64,000 nt of DNA from the NCBI GenBank assembly GCA_013042995.1, contig JABDPB010000117.1, forward strand, positions 25,365 to 89,364, read 5' to 3'. The position numbers and the translations under genes were made by a program. Source of the stretch: Ignavibacteriaceae bacterium (GTDB lineage: Bacteria > Bacteroidota > Ignavibacteria > Ignavibacteriales > Ignavibacteriaceae). Shown here in pieces: positions 46,307 through 56,234 of the stretch (the first letter of the stretch is position 1; every line of letters begins with the position of its first letter). The notes under the pieces were generated by a model, which was given only the letters and a program-made list of their open reading frames with translations, was not told where the DNA came from and searched no databases.

Positions 46307-47290
46307 TTAAGAAACATCTTCCTTCTTTAAAACCCCTTCATTAATTAACTCTCTAATAATTAACTCGGTCATTTCACTTTTAAAGGCAAACTCGTGTCGT
46401 ATATCAAGCACGTAAGCTTTTAATCGCATCTTTAGAAACGATCGTCGTTCTTTTACTTCATTAAAAAATAAAACGCTGATGGGCTTATTTAAATAAACGT
46501 ATTTCGAAACCCGAGCAACCTCTAGGGCAATATCTCTTACTTTAATTGTATCTACATCAATTGGAAGAAAAACTTCTGAAACTACCTGACAGTTTGGTTC
46601 GCCGGAATTTGAATTGGATACTGATTGATTCATTATTTCTGAGTTGGGAATGCTAACTATAGAATCATCCGCAGTAACAATACGGGTTGAACGCAATCCT
46701 ATAGTTAAAACCTCCCCGTAATTTTCACCAATCTCTATCTTATCCCCCACTTGGAATGGGCGGTCGAAGAGAATCATTATCCCTCCAAATACATTTTTAA
46801 TTAAATCCTGAGCAGCTAAACCTATTGCAATTCCAAGTGATGCTGAAACAGCAATTATAGTTTCAAAAGGTGGTTTTATAATAATTGCGATCACAGTATA
46901 TGCAATAAGAGCCCATCCTAAAAGTCTGACTATTGGAATTGTTCCCTTTAAAGAAATCCTATATCGTGTGCTTCTTTCTGCAATGTATTGAAGGATTTTT
47001 GTGATGATTTTAAGCAGGTAAAAGCCAACTAAAATAATAATTAGCGAGCCAAGAATTTTTTCAAACTTAAAAAGATCTTTAAGGTTATCAATTCCAACTT
47101 TTTCGGTAATGCTTGTTTGAGTTGTATCTTTAACAGTTTCTTTTTTAGTTGAAGTATCTTTTACTGATTCAGTTTGTTCAACAACAACTTGACTACTATC
47201 CAGCTGAACGGAAAGAGTATCGGTTTGGCTTACGTTTGTTAATACCAATAAGAAAAGTATTGTAAAAAATATTTTGGTTAAACTTTGCAT
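46307..47290 (-). CDS. MscS family mechanosensitive ion channel
   Basis: A 327-residue protein with a signal-like first helix, a Thr/Ser-rich periplasmic segment, then three membrane helices and the MscS beta domain. The pore helix shows SASLGIAIGLAAQDLIKNVFGG, and the beta domain DRPFQVGDKIEIGENYGEV; both are canonical. The start ATG at 47290 is chosen; a GTG at 47299 would overlap the stop of the upstream gene (TAGTG) and add three residues. It is closely coupled to the 1001-residue protein upstream, an unusual partner for MscS. Confidence 0.88.
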   Translation of the reverse strand: MQSLTKIFFTILFLLVLTNVSQTDTLSVQLDSSQVVVEQTESVKDTSTKKETVKDTTQTSITEKVGIDNLKDLFKFEKILGSLIIILVGFYLLKIITKILQYIAERSTRYRISLKGTIPIVRLLGWALIAYTVIAIIIKPPFETIIAVSASLGIAIGLAAQDLIKNVFGGIMILFDRPFQVGDKIEIGENYGEVLTIGLRSTRIVTADDSIVSIPNSEIMNQSVSNSNSGEPNCQVVSEVFLPIDVDTIKVRDIALEVARVSKYVYLNKPISVLFFNEVKERRSFLKMRLKAYVLDIRHEFAFKSEMTELIIRELINEGVLKKEDVS

Positions 47291-47298
47291 AAAAAACA

Positions 47299-50200
47299 CT
47301 AAAGTAAATTCTTAGATTTTAATAACGTCACACTCTGCCGGTACAGCAAAGGGTTAATAAAAAACACATCGTTAATTTTTACCAGGACACCATCATTAAA
47401 TAAAATTTGTGTTAGTTGATTTGATTCGTGTAAAGAATAATTCAAAGTTTTTGACAGATCATTCATCCGAAGCCCATCGTGCAAAACAAGTGCCTGCAAA
47501 ATAAATATTTTTTCCATCGAAAGAGATTTGAGAATTGAATCAGAAATTTCAAAATCGGCATTAATAAATACTTTCCTTTCATCAATTCTGGTTATTGATG
47601 TAATCCAGAATAAAAGCGCAAGGCTTATGTTGCTCTGTGCAAATTTATGAAGGGAATTAAAAAACTCTTTTTCCAACAAGCTTTGCTGCTGCTCATAAGA
47701 GAGTTTTTCAAAATCTTTTCTCTTTTGCTCATCGGTGCTCAGTTCATATTCCAAACTATAGCCGCTTATAGAGTTCCGTCTTTTAACAAATTCTATTATC
47801 TGGCTTCTATTTAAATCTTTTAACAATATGTGATAACCAAAAATATCATTTAACCTGAGTACCTTATTTAAAAATTCATTAGCATAAAGTGTGGAAGAAG
47901 TTAACCAAAAGATATTTCTACTTGTTTTTGATATTACTTCACCGAGAATCTTTATGCACACAAATCCTTTTACAATTCTTAAATAAAGATGCTGGAAATT
48001 TTCAACGACAATTACCTGCCTGTTTTCTTTTTTGTTAAGAAATTCTACTAACTCATCAAAATTTAAAAACATTTCTGTTTCTAAAACTTCGCTGAAAGTT
48101 TTCAACAGCAATTGCTTATCATAAATAGTCGGTTTAATGCTTAACCTGCGCACAGTGTTTTTACTTTCATTTTTTTTCTGAAAAATATTAATAAATGAAG
48201 TTATACCTCCACCCTTTTCAGCAGAAACAATCACCGAAGCATAATTGCCATCCATCCAGTTATTGTATGCCATTTCAAGTTGCGATTCTTCAATTTCGCG
48301 TGAAATATAAAGTCGGTCATTTTCAAGAGGTAAATTTTGAAAAAGTCTGCGATAAATGTACGGTAGTTTTTGAACGGAGCTGTTTACGTTTGCCAAAAAA
48401 TCAGACACTTTACTTGTTATTGTCTCTTTATTTTCAGTTAAACCGAACTGTTTTCTTTTATCACTATAAAATCTTGATCCTTTTTTATAATAAGATTTTG
48501 TTCTCTCATATAAAACCGGTACAAAAGTTTTTATTGATGTAAAGAATTTGTCCCTTGCGGTTTTTGCTTTAACACTGGCTTTGGCTTTTGCAAGTTGAAT
48601 TTTTATTTCGAGAATTTTTGAGCTCTGTGAAAAACTGTACATCTCTTCACTGTAAACCGCAATCGAGTTTCGTAGATCATTAATTACTGCTTCACAGGCT
48701 TTTTCGTAAGCATCTTTTATATTTTCTTTTCGCTCAGTACTAATTTTTATTGCATCAACTGCGATTTCCTTGATCTCTGATTCTTTTAAATTTTCAGTTA
48801 GCGCAGCTGCAATTGCAGATTCAAGTCCAAAATCTGCCATGTTTCCCAGATTAATTAGTTCAGATTGAATTCTCCGTAATTCGGATACATTTTTTTCTTT
48901 TATTTTTTCTAAAGAAGATAAAAAGTTTGGTAGCGCATAAAATGAAACAAATTCTCGTGGATCAATTTCATCTACTTCAGATGTTTTAATTCTTTCCTTG
49001 TAGCTGGTAGTTTTAACAAATGCACATACTTCTTTTATCTTATCAACTTGGCTTTTTATTTCTAACGATACGTCATCAATCAACGAAGGAAATTTTATAT
49101 CCGAAATGGAATTAATAAGGGTTGGTAAAGTGGATGAAAGAAGAATCTTTTGCAGTGTCTCTTTTGAAAAAGAGATTAAACGTTCCAAATTTTGTAAATC
49201 TGTAACACGTTCATTCAGCTTTTCTGTAATAAACTTCAGAGCACCAAAAATTTCATTAAACTGTGGGAAAATTTGAACTTTGTTTTTAACTGAAAGAGAT
49301 TTTTCAAATTTGAAGAATGTTTCGATTGCGGAATAGCGTGCTATATTCAAATCAAAATTTAGTTCCCAATCTTCGCCAAGCGCATAAAAAGTATTGTCCC
49401 ACTCGAAAAGAATTTTATTAAAATCATTTTTAATTGAAGCAAAATTATTATTGAGCTTTTTATCTTTAAATTTCGATTTACGCAATTCAATTGTGCCTAC
49501 TCGATCGCAGGCAGAATTGAAATCCTCTACACATTGGTTAATAGAAGATTCTATTTTCTCTTTTAATTCTTTTTTTAGATTCCCTAGCCTGGAAGCTATC
49601 TTTTCTGGGTTTTCAAACGATGTGTGAACTGATTCGAAAGTACCGCTTCTTATAAAATTGGAAATGAAATCCAAATCATACTGCTCATCGTAATTCCAAA
49701 AATCAATAGAATTCTTGCTGAGTTCTCTGCTTACCTCTTCATAAACAGTAACAAGATTTTTCAAGAGTTTATTACGCAGGAAATATGATCCTGTGTTCCT
49801 CAGTGGTATTTTTTGATCCCAACGCTTTAATTCGAATGGTTTAATTTTAATTTTGAACAAAATGAAGTTTAAAGCTTTAAGCGTCAGCTGATGCAAATTG
49901 AAGAAAATATTTTTTATTCTTTTTACAGTACTAACAAGTTTTTTATCATTAGCCAGAGGTTTAAATCTCTCTTCCGCCTGTTCGACTTTCAGCTCAGGTT
50001 CAAGCTGCAAAGTAATTTCATCTAATTGCTCAACTATATCCGGGAATTTATTATCGAAATTTAAATCATCATTTTTTTTATAATGTTCATCAATCAAATT
50101 ATTGATACTGCTGCAAATGCTTTTCGATTCTTCTAGATTTACGATCATAATGCTTTCATCGTAATCCGGAAAGGCCTCGCGAAGATCTGCAATTGAGTTA

Positions 50201-50304
50201 AAAAAATTCAAGTACCTGTCTACCTCTGCATATAAAAGCTCTCCGTACTTGGCGTTTACAGCAGAACGAATTTCACTAACTATATCTTCTGATAAATATT
50301 TCAT
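47299..50304 (-). CDS. Large protein with degenerate P-loop ATPase and winged-helix tail
   Basis: A 1001-residue protein of unknown family. Residues 1-640 are helical with coiled-coil character (long Lys/Glu-rich runs). From about 680 an AAA/STAND-like core appears. The Walker A position reads SAEKGGGITS (694-703) with Ile701 where Lys is expected, Walker B is a weak RQVIVVENFQHL, and a sensor-like FWLTSST follows. Residues about 920-985 resemble a winged helix (ILQALVLHDGLRMNDLSKTL). ATP hydrolysis is therefore doubtful. Its stop codon lies against the MscS gene, so the two are probably translated together. No membrane segments are evident. Confidence 0.75.
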   Translation of the reverse strand: MKYLSEDIVSEIRSAVNAKYGELLYAEVDRYLNFFNSIADLREAFPDYDESIMIVNLEESKSICSSINNLIDEHYKKNDDLNFDNKFPDIVEQLDEITLQLEPELKVEQAEERFKPLANDKKLVSTVKRIKNIFFNLHQLTLKALNFILFKIKIKPFELKRWDQKIPLRNTGSYFLRNKLLKNLVTVYEEVSRELSKNSIDFWNYDEQYDLDFISNFIRSGTFESVHTSFENPEKIASRLGNLKKELKEKIESSINQCVEDFNSACDRVGTIELRKSKFKDKKLNNNFASIKNDFNKILFEWDNTFYALGEDWELNFDLNIARYSAIETFFKFEKSLSVKNKVQIFPQFNEIFGALKFITEKLNERVTDLQNLERLISFSKETLQKILLSSTLPTLINSISDIKFPSLIDDVSLEIKSQVDKIKEVCAFVKTTSYKERIKTSEVDEIDPREFVSFYALPNFLSSLEKIKEKNVSELRRIQSELINLGNMADFGLESAIAAALTENLKESEIKEIAVDAIKISTERKENIKDAYEKACEAVINDLRNSIAVYSEEMYSFSQSSKILEIKIQLAKAKASVKAKTARDKFFTSIKTFVPVLYERTKSYYKKGSRFYSDKRKQFGLTENKETITSKVSDFLANVNSSVQKLPYIYRRLFQNLPLENDRLYISREIEESQLEMAYNNWMDGNYASVIVSAEKGGGITSFINIFQKKNESKNTVRRLSIKPTIYDKQLLLKTFSEVLETEMFLNFDELVEFLNKKENRQVIVVENFQHLYLRIVKGFVCIKILGEVISKTSRNIFWLTSSTLYANEFLNKVLRLNDIFGYHILLKDLNRSQIIEFVKRRNSISGYSLEYELSTDEQKRKDFEKLSYEQQQSLLEKEFFNSLHKFAQSNISLALLFWITSITRIDERKVFINADFEISDSILKSLSMEKIFILQALVLHDGLRMNDLSKTLNYSLHESNQLTQILFNDGVLVKINDVFFINPLLYRQSVTLLKSKNLL

Positions 50305-50340
50305 TTATGAAAAATGTCTGAGATTAATCAAATATTCAAT

Positions 50341-50368
50341 AAAAAAACCTGCCCCGAAAAAGAGCAGG
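50341..50368 (-). terminator. Rho-independent terminator after the Yip1 gene
   Basis: On the minus strand a 7-bp stem CCTGCTC / GGGGCAGG (with one G-U pair) is followed by TTTTTTT. It lies 20 bases past the Yip1 stop codon and just before the 1001-residue gene. Confidence 0.75.
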
Positions 50369-50390
50369 CTTAACGGAAAGTAAATAATAA

Positions 50391-50984
50391 TCAATAATTA
50401 GGCATTGCAGAAAATAAACTAAGTCCAAATACTGCAAGGAATATAGCGGTAAGTATTGCAGCAATGACAAAGTAAACAACAAGTAGAATAATTATCGATA
50501 CAATAAGATATCCAACTTTTTTGTCCTCAGGAGTTTTCATCATAGGAGCAAGACCTTTGTACATTAGGAATAAACCATACAACCCTATTAATCCGCCTAA
50601 CCAACCTATTGTGGGAAAGATGTTTAAAATTCCTGCTATCCAGACAGGAGTCATAGAATAAGCAACAAGCTGAACAGCTCTTCCCATATTTTTCTGCGAG
50701 CCAAAACTACCTGCAAGAGCATCAATTACAAATGCTGCAATTAACACTGAAAGAAAAGCATTAATGAGCTGTACAAGCCCCATTGCAATTCCATAAGTAA
50801 AAGATGTAAATCCAAAAGTGCCGACTACTCCCCAGCCAATGATAATTGCAATGGCAGGAATTAAAGCAAGCGGTAAAACGTAACCGAGTAGTATTTGCTG
50901 AATGTTCGGTTCTTCGTTTGCAACTACAGCCCACTCATCATCTGGTTTAATGATAATGTTTTTCGCTCTATCAACAAGATTCAT
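50391..50984 (-). CDS. Yip1 family membrane protein
   Basis: A 197-residue protein with five hydrophobic helices after a short cytoplasmic N-terminus (RAKNIIIKPDDEWAVV), which matches the bacterial Yip1/DUF1282 pattern (PxxEWxxI-like opening). The membrane region includes AGSFGSQKNMGRAVQLVAYSM. In bacteria the function is unknown; in eukaryotes related proteins act in vesicle traffic. It lies between the terminator and the lipoprotein gene on the same strand. Confidence 0.78.
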   Translation of the reverse strand: MNLVDRAKNIIIKPDDEWAVVANEEPNIQQILLGYVLPLALIPAIAIIIGWGVVGTFGFTSFTYGIAMGLVQLINAFLSVLIAAFVIDALAGSFGSQKNMGRAVQLVAYSMTPVWIAGILNIFPTIGWLGGLIGLYGLFLMYKGLAPMMKTPEDKKVGYLIVSIIILLVVYFVIAAILTAIFLAVFGLSLFSAMPNY

Positions 50985-51028
50985 GAGTACTCCTCTTTAT
51001 ATTTATGATTTGGAGTTATTTAAAAAAT

Positions 51029-51709
51029 TTACTCTGCTACCAGGCCGGCATCTTTAATATCTTCAAGATCACCAACAGGAACTTCATCTAAACCTTCTTT
51101 TATCAAATCCATTGGAACGTCCCATCCTTTTACTGAAACCATATATCTTTTAGCAACAAACAATTCAATTTTACCATCCTGAGATTCATTATCGTATTCT
51201 TCAAAACCTTTATGCCCCTTATATTCCATTGTTCGTTCGTAACCAGTATCGGTCTCTTTATCCACCTCTGCCATAGTCCATCCCCATGCAGCCAATCCAG
51301 CCCAGCCCTTCATGCTGCCCATATCTTTAATTTCAATTTCAACTCTTTGCCCCGTGTCTTCTAAAGTATACTTGCCTCGCGTTTCAGAAATTGTAAAACC
51401 CATACCACTATTTTTTTCACCAGTAGCACTTGTTCTGGGTAAAGGACCAACCTGCTCGGGTAACATATCTTTGAGCAGTCTAAAATCTACAACTTCATAT
51501 TCTTTTCCTTCTTCCATTTCTTTGTTGAGGTCTTCCATTTTCTCAACAAAATCATCAATACCTTTTATGCCCGTTTTCTTAGTTTCTTTTTCTTCGGTTT
51601 TGGGTTTGTCACTTGATTCGTCTTTTGGATCATCTCCAGCGGGTTTGTCGCAGCTCCACACTAAAATTAACGCTGCAAAAAACAAGTACATAATTACTGA
51701 TTTCCTCAT
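51029..51709 (-). CDS. Lipoprotein of unknown function
   Basis: A 226-residue lipoprotein (lipobox LVWSC, Cys20). A charged Lys/Asp/Glu linker (about 21-70) is followed by a compact beta-rich domain with GFTISETRGKYTLEDTGQRVE and GWAGLAAWGW. I do not recognise the family. It probably lies in an envelope membrane with the domain facing the periplasm. It is 44 bases upstream of the Yip1 gene and may share its transcript. Confidence 0.7.
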   Translation of the reverse strand: MRKSVIMYLFFAALILVWSCDKPAGDDPKDESSDKPKTEEKETKKTGIKGIDDFVEKMEDLNKEMEEGKEYEVVDFRLLKDMLPEQVGPLPRTSATGEKNSGMGFTISETRGKYTLEDTGQRVEIEIKDMGSMKGWAGLAAWGWTMAEVDKETDTGYERTMEYKGHKGFEEYDNESQDGKIELFVAKRYMVSVKGWDVPMDLIKEGLDEVPVGDLEDIKDAGLVAE

Positions 51710-51886
51710 AATGCCTCCTTTATAGGATCTTTAGAAAACAAGATTATAAATTAATTTGCCCTTAGCAAAAGTATTAGTGCTGCAGTAATTTAACTACACT
51801 AATCTTTCATTTTTGAATACTGCAAAACTTAATAAAAATAGAATATTCTTACAAGAATTGATTTTAATTATTTGAGTAAATCTGGC

Positions 51887-53092
51887 TCAAAAGGAGTATT
51901 TTAGCCTTAAATAAACTGATGTACCGTACTCTCCAAATTCAGTAAGTGGATCACCTTCAAAAAATAATCCAATAAAATAAAAATCCAGATTTGTTATAAT
52001 GGAGTAACTAAAGGATGGAACAATAACAAATGATTTATCGGTTGGATTAAATATGCCAAAAAGCGTACCTCTCAAAAGCGAAGTAATTTCGTAAGCAAAC
52101 TCCTGATAGACAGACCATCTCGCTGCACTGAGCAGTCCTAATTTAAGTGCATCTTCCTGAAAAAGAAATGTGTTGGAGGTTTTACCGTTGTTGTTAAATA
52201 AAATTTCAGTATGAATATAGAAAGTATTTGGGAAAGTATAATCGCCGGAAAGAGAAAATGAAAGCATCGGTTTATTCCACGATGAAAGTGATGACTCATT
52301 TATTTGCTTAAAAATTGTATTGGTGTCTGGTTTATTAGGTGCCTGGCTCACTAAAACTTCTCCTCTAAAACCGGCGTCTAAAATATCACCAACCCAGCTA
52401 AAACCGGCAAGCCATCTATTAAATCGCATTCCACCCATTAAATTAAAATCATAATTCCAATTATTAAAACTTACTAAGCCGGCAAGTATTTGATTTTTTG
52501 GATCTTTAGCAGGTTTATATGTTATATCAATTTTAGAAACTGCCCCAGTGTAATACTGAATTCTTATTGCATCTGTTGCCGGTCGTTCTTCGTAATCAAA
52601 ATCTAAAACATTTAAAGGATTAAATAGATCAGTCGGATTCCAAACCCAGGCAGTTCCCCAGGCAACCCTCTGCCTGCCCAAAGTTACCTGTAGATCATTT
52701 TTGTAATAATCAAACCACAATCTATCAACCTCAAGGTAACCAAGCGACTTTTCCGATTCCCATAAAAAAGCATCCAGTTGGACAAAATCGCGAGGTGTTT
52801 TGAGTAAATCTTTGTAGAATGGAATTTTTTCAACAGAGCTACCATAAAATGCTCTAAACCTGAACTCCAGTGCTGAGGTAATTTCATTGGTTGCATACCA
52901 TTTTGAGTTTAAACGAAAGTGAAGTAAGTGATCGTTTAATCTATCATCAATTCTTGGAATTTTACTAGAACTGAATAAATATTTTGCATATCCGTTGTAT
53001 TCAAAAGGAGAAAGCCCCTGTGACCAAATGGGACTATAAAAAATTAAAATGAAAAAAACTGCAAATTTATTTTTGTTCAGCAACCAGTTCAT
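51887..53092 (-). CDS. Outer-membrane beta-barrel protein (DUF1302-like), export operon
   Basis: A 401-residue protein with a signal peptide (FAVFFILIFYSPIWSQ), a barrel of alternating strands and a C-terminal strand ending SVYLRLKYSF, typical of outer-membrane insertion. VTLGRQRVAWGTAWVWNPTDLFNPLN is the best-conserved block and resembles DUF1302-type barrels. It overlaps the end of the ATPase gene by 26 bases, so it is part of the same operon. As the only outer-membrane component, it could be the exit or acceptor for what the ABC/LolA-like set moves. No direct substrate evidence. Confidence 0.65.
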   Translation of the reverse strand: MNWLLNKNKFAVFFILIFYSPIWSQGLSPFEYNGYAKYLFSSSKIPRIDDRLNDHLLHFRLNSKWYATNEITSALEFRFRAFYGSSVEKIPFYKDLLKTPRDFVQLDAFLWESEKSLGYLEVDRLWFDYYKNDLQVTLGRQRVAWGTAWVWNPTDLFNPLNVLDFDYEERPATDAIRIQYYTGAVSKIDITYKPAKDPKNQILAGLVSFNNWNYDFNLMGGMRFNRWLAGFSWVGDILDAGFRGEVLVSQAPNKPDTNTIFKQINESSLSSWNKPMLSFSLSGDYTFPNTFYIHTEILFNNNGKTSNTFLFQEDALKLGLLSAARWSVYQEFAYEITSLLRGTLFGIFNPTDKSFVIVPSFSYSIITNLDFYFIGLFFEGDPLTEFGEYGTSVYLRLKYSF

Positions 53093-53774
53093 TTTGCTTT
53101 ATATCGGAATCAATTCTACCATCTCTTAAAGTTACAACCCGATGTGCTCTTTCAATTACACGTGAATCGTGAGTGGAAAAAACAAAGGTCATTTTATTTT
53201 CTTCATTTAATTTTTCCATTAAATCCAAAAGATTATTTGCCGTAACTGAATCTAAATTTGCAGTTGGCTCATCAGCCAAAACAAATGATGGTTTTGAAGC
53301 AAGTGCACGTGCAACAGCAACCCGCTGCTGCTGACCACCGGAAAGTTCTGTTGGTTTTTTATGAATTTTATCTTCAAGATCAACTGCTTTTAGTAGTTCA
53401 ATTGCCCTATGCTCTCGTTCTTCTTTAGAAATTTTTTGAAGAAGCATAATGAACTCAACATTTTCTCTTGCAGTAAATACAGGAATTAAATTGTATGCTT
53501 GAAATACAAATCCAATATTCTGAAGTCGGAAGTTTATCATTTCATCTGTTCTATAGGTTGAAATATCTGTATCGTTTATAATTATTGTTCCCGTGGTAGG
53601 CTGATCCAATCCACCAATCATATTTAAAAGTGTAGTTTTGCCTGAACCTGAGGGACCAACTATTGCAGTGAATTCTTCCTTCTCAATATTCAGCGTAACT
53701 TCGTTCAAAGCCGCAACCGGAATGGAGTTATCGTTATAAATTTTTGAAACCTGTTTAACTTCTATAAGTGCCAT
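53067..53774 (-). CDS. ABC transporter ATPase, LolD/MacB type
   Basis: A 235-residue nucleotide-binding protein. Walker A GPSGSGKTT (40-48), signature LSGGQQQRVAVARAL (about 146), Walker B VLADEPTANLDS and the H-loop STHD are intact. The sequence is of the LolD/MacB/FtsE class that pairs with FtsX-type permeases. It sits between a permease (19-base gap) and the outer-membrane barrel gene, so it should energise the two permeases of this operon. It is cytoplasmic. Confidence 0.92.
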   Translation of the reverse strand: MALIEVKQVSKIYNDNSIPVAALNEVTLNIEKEEFTAIVGPSGSGKTTLLNMIGGLDQPTTGTIIINDTDISTYRTDEMINFRLQNIGFVFQAYNLIPVFTARENVEFIMLLQKISKEEREHRAIELLKAVDLEDKIHKKPTELSGGQQQRVAVARALASKPSFVLADEPTANLDSVTANNLLDLMEKLNEENKMTFVFSTHDSRVIERAHRVVTLRDGRIDSDIKQNELVAEQK

Positions 53775-53793
53775 ATTTAAAATCTCCTTTTCA

Positions 53794-55008
53794 TCAATAA
53801 GTTCTTATTGCTTCTGCAGGACGAAGCTTTATAGTTTTGATTGATGGATAAATTGCTGCAATAATTGCTGTAACAATTATCATGATAACAAGAACGAAGT
53901 AAAAATATATTGGGAGCATTGGGTACATTTGAGTCGGCATACCCCAAGCATTTAATCCTTCTGCAAAAATCGATAGGTCAATACCTTTATCAGAAAGATA
54001 CCAAACGGTTATTGCACCTAATCCCATTCCAATTATTCCTCCAAAAATGGAAAGGACAAATGTTTCAATAAGAATTAAAAAGAAAACTCTAATTCTTTTC
54101 ATCCCTACAGCCATTAAAACTCCGAATTCTCTTACGCGGTCCATTACAGACATAAGCATTGTGTTCGTAATTCCAAAAAGCAGTGCCGCCAGAATTATCC
54201 CTAAAAATATCTCGAGCTCAAGAATTAACATTTCGTAAGTAAATTCAAGCTCTGGAGCTAACTGCTTCCAAGTTTCGGCCATCAGAGATGAATGTTTCTG
54301 AGTTATTGTTGAATAAACTGAATCAAGTTCTTCAGATGAGTTGAGCCTTATAGCTATTTCACTAATAATAGGCTTGCTCTCCATAATCGGATAGAGATCA
54401 GATTTATTTACGAATAGATGCAATTGATCGAAGATTGAAGATTCGGTTTTAAAGATTCCAACAATTCTAAACGCCGCGTAAGTTAAAGTTGTATCTACAT
54501 TCTGAAAGGTCAGAACAATTTTTGAACCCAGCTTTAGTCCAAGTTTATCAGCTAACTTTTGACCAACAACTATCGGATTTCTTTTGTTAGTCTCGAAAAA
54601 GGTTCCTTCTTTGATATAATTTGAGATTGTAGTTACTATACTCTCTCTATCAGGATTAACTCCTACTATATTAACACCACCCGAAGAAGTTGGCGATGAA
54701 GCCATACCTTCAATCAAAACCCGACCCGAAACTTCTTTTATCCTTCCATCTTTTCTTATTTGATCAAGTATTGAATTTCCATCAGGAATATAATTTGAAA
54801 TTAATTTTTCTTCCTTAAATTCTTTTGTATGAATTTGTATATGGCTTAAGTTTCTATCAATTGTAGCATTGACTGTTGCCTCCCAAACTCCCATTGATAT
54901 TGCGACTGAAAACAGACCTGCCCAAAGTCCAAGAGCAATAGCTGTTAATATGATTAGACTTCTTTTTTTATTTCGCCAGATATTTTTCCATGCGAGAGCT
55001 AAAAGCAT
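53794..55008 (-). CDS. FtsX-type ABC permease (LolC/LolE/MacB-like), second copy
   Basis: A 404-residue protein. One membrane helix at the N-terminus (KNIWRNKKRSLIILTAIALG) is followed by a large periplasmic MacB-type core domain, then three helices near the C-terminus with GVLMAVGMKRIRVFF, the coupling region. The end reads IKTIKLRPAEAIRTY. It pairs with the neighbouring permease to make a heterodimer like LolCE. No transported lipid can be named. The gap to the first permease is 4 bases. Confidence 0.88.
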   Translation of the reverse strand: MLLALAWKNIWRNKKRSLIILTAIALGLWAGLFSVAISMGVWEATVNATIDRNLSHIQIHTKEFKEEKLISNYIPDGNSILDQIRKDGRIKEVSGRVLIEGMASSPTSSGGVNIVGVNPDRESIVTTISNYIKEGTFFETNKRNPIVVGQKLADKLGLKLGSKIVLTFQNVDTTLTYAAFRIVGIFKTESSIFDQLHLFVNKSDLYPIMESKPIISEIAIRLNSSEELDSVYSTITQKHSSLMAETWKQLAPELEFTYEMLILELEIFLGIILAALLFGITNTMLMSVMDRVREFGVLMAVGMKRIRVFFLILIETFVLSIFGGIIGMGLGAITVWYLSDKGIDLSIFAEGLNAWGMPTQMYPMLPIYFYFVLVIMIIVTAIIAAIYPSIKTIKLRPAEAIRTY

Positions 55009-55012
55009 AATT

Positions 55013-56233
55013 TTATTTCCTCATTGCTTCTACTGGTTTAAGTCTTCTAATAAATAAGAGTGGATATGAGACCGACACAATTGCTATTACAAATACAGTC
55101 AGAAATTGATCGATAAAAATATTTGGGGCAAATCTGAACGGAAGGATTGGCTCAAGTCCATAGGATAGAATCATTTCTGCCATCTCTCCGGTAAGTTCTA
55201 TTGGATTTTGATAGAAGTAGAAGAGTAAAGGTATGCTTACAATTACACCAGCTGCAACACCTAAAAATGAAAGGAATAATGATTCAAGGAACGAGATAAA
55301 TGCAAGTCGCCCCTTTTTCATACCAATAGAAACAAGAATGCCAAACTCCTTTGTTCTTTCAGCAGTCATCATCATCACTGTTCCAAATATTCCAAATCCG
55401 ATTATAACGTATAATATTCCTAACATTATTATTCCACCAGCATTATCAATCTCTATACTCTGCACAAGTTCAGGCATCATCTCTCCCCAGCTCATCACTT
55501 CGAATCTTTCATCAAAGAGTGATGTTACTTTATCGTAAACTTCATTTTGATTATCAATCTGATTAATCATTATTGAGAGTGTTGTGATGCGATTATCTGC
55601 AGAGTAAAGCCATTGAGAATATTTTAAACTGATGTAAACCATGGATTTATTAAGCTCCGGCAGCCTGAATTCCACTATACCTTTTATTGGAACTCTATCT
55701 GCAGCAGTAACCCCGTGATAGCCCTGTCCGTATAAAACAACACTGTCGCCTACTCCTACTTTTAACAAATCAGCTAAGCCTTTGGATAGAAGCAGGCCTT
55801 CAGATTCATTTGTGAGATATTTACCATCAACAAGCTTTTCTTTAAGTTTGGTCATCCTGTTTTCTTTTTCAGGATCTATACCCACAATTGATGCAACTTT
55901 TGTAACATTTTCATAGGAGATAAGACTGAATGACTCGAGTCGTGGGGTAACAAGAGTAACATGTTCAATTTTTTCCAACTCGGAAATTTTTTCTTCGGAT
56001 AAAACCATGCTTTTATCAATTGATCTCTTATCCCAGTATTCATCTGCATGCACTTGAATGTAGCCTGTGTACATACTTACCGAAGCATCAACCATATAAT
56101 CATAAGAGCCTTCTTGCATTGAGCGCATAATAAGAGCTAGTACAACTGCAAAGAAAACAGATGCAGAAGCGATCAACGTTCTGCGCTTGTTACGCCAAAG
56201 GTTTCTCCATGCAAGCAAAAAATAGGTTTTCAT
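55013..56233 (-). CDS. FtsX-type ABC permease (LolC/LolE/MacB-like), first copy
   Basis: A 406-residue homologue of the downstream permease, starting LAWRNLWRNKRRTLIASASV and having the same topology (one N-terminal helix, a periplasmic domain, three C-terminal helices with GILVSIGMKKGRLAF). The end motif RRLKPVEAMRK matches the family. Two different permeases plus one ATPase suggest a heterodimeric exporter. It starts one base after the LolA-like gene ends, so the two are very probably co-translated. Confidence 0.88.
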   Translation of the reverse strand: MKTYFLLAWRNLWRNKRRTLIASASVFFAVVLALIMRSMQEGSYDYMVDASVSMYTGYIQVHADEYWDKRSIDKSMVLSEEKISELEKIEHVTLVTPRLESFSLISYENVTKVASIVGIDPEKENRMTKLKEKLVDGKYLTNESEGLLLSKGLADLLKVGVGDSVVLYGQGYHGVTAADRVPIKGIVEFRLPELNKSMVYISLKYSQWLYSADNRITTLSIMINQIDNQNEVYDKVTSLFDERFEVMSWGEMMPELVQSIEIDNAGGIIMLGILYVIIGFGIFGTVMMMTAERTKEFGILVSIGMKKGRLAFISFLESLFLSFLGVAAGVIVSIPLLFYFYQNPIELTGEMAEMILSYGLEPILPFRFAPNIFIDQFLTVFVIAIVSVSYPLLFIRRLKPVEAMRK

Positions 56234-56234
56234 T

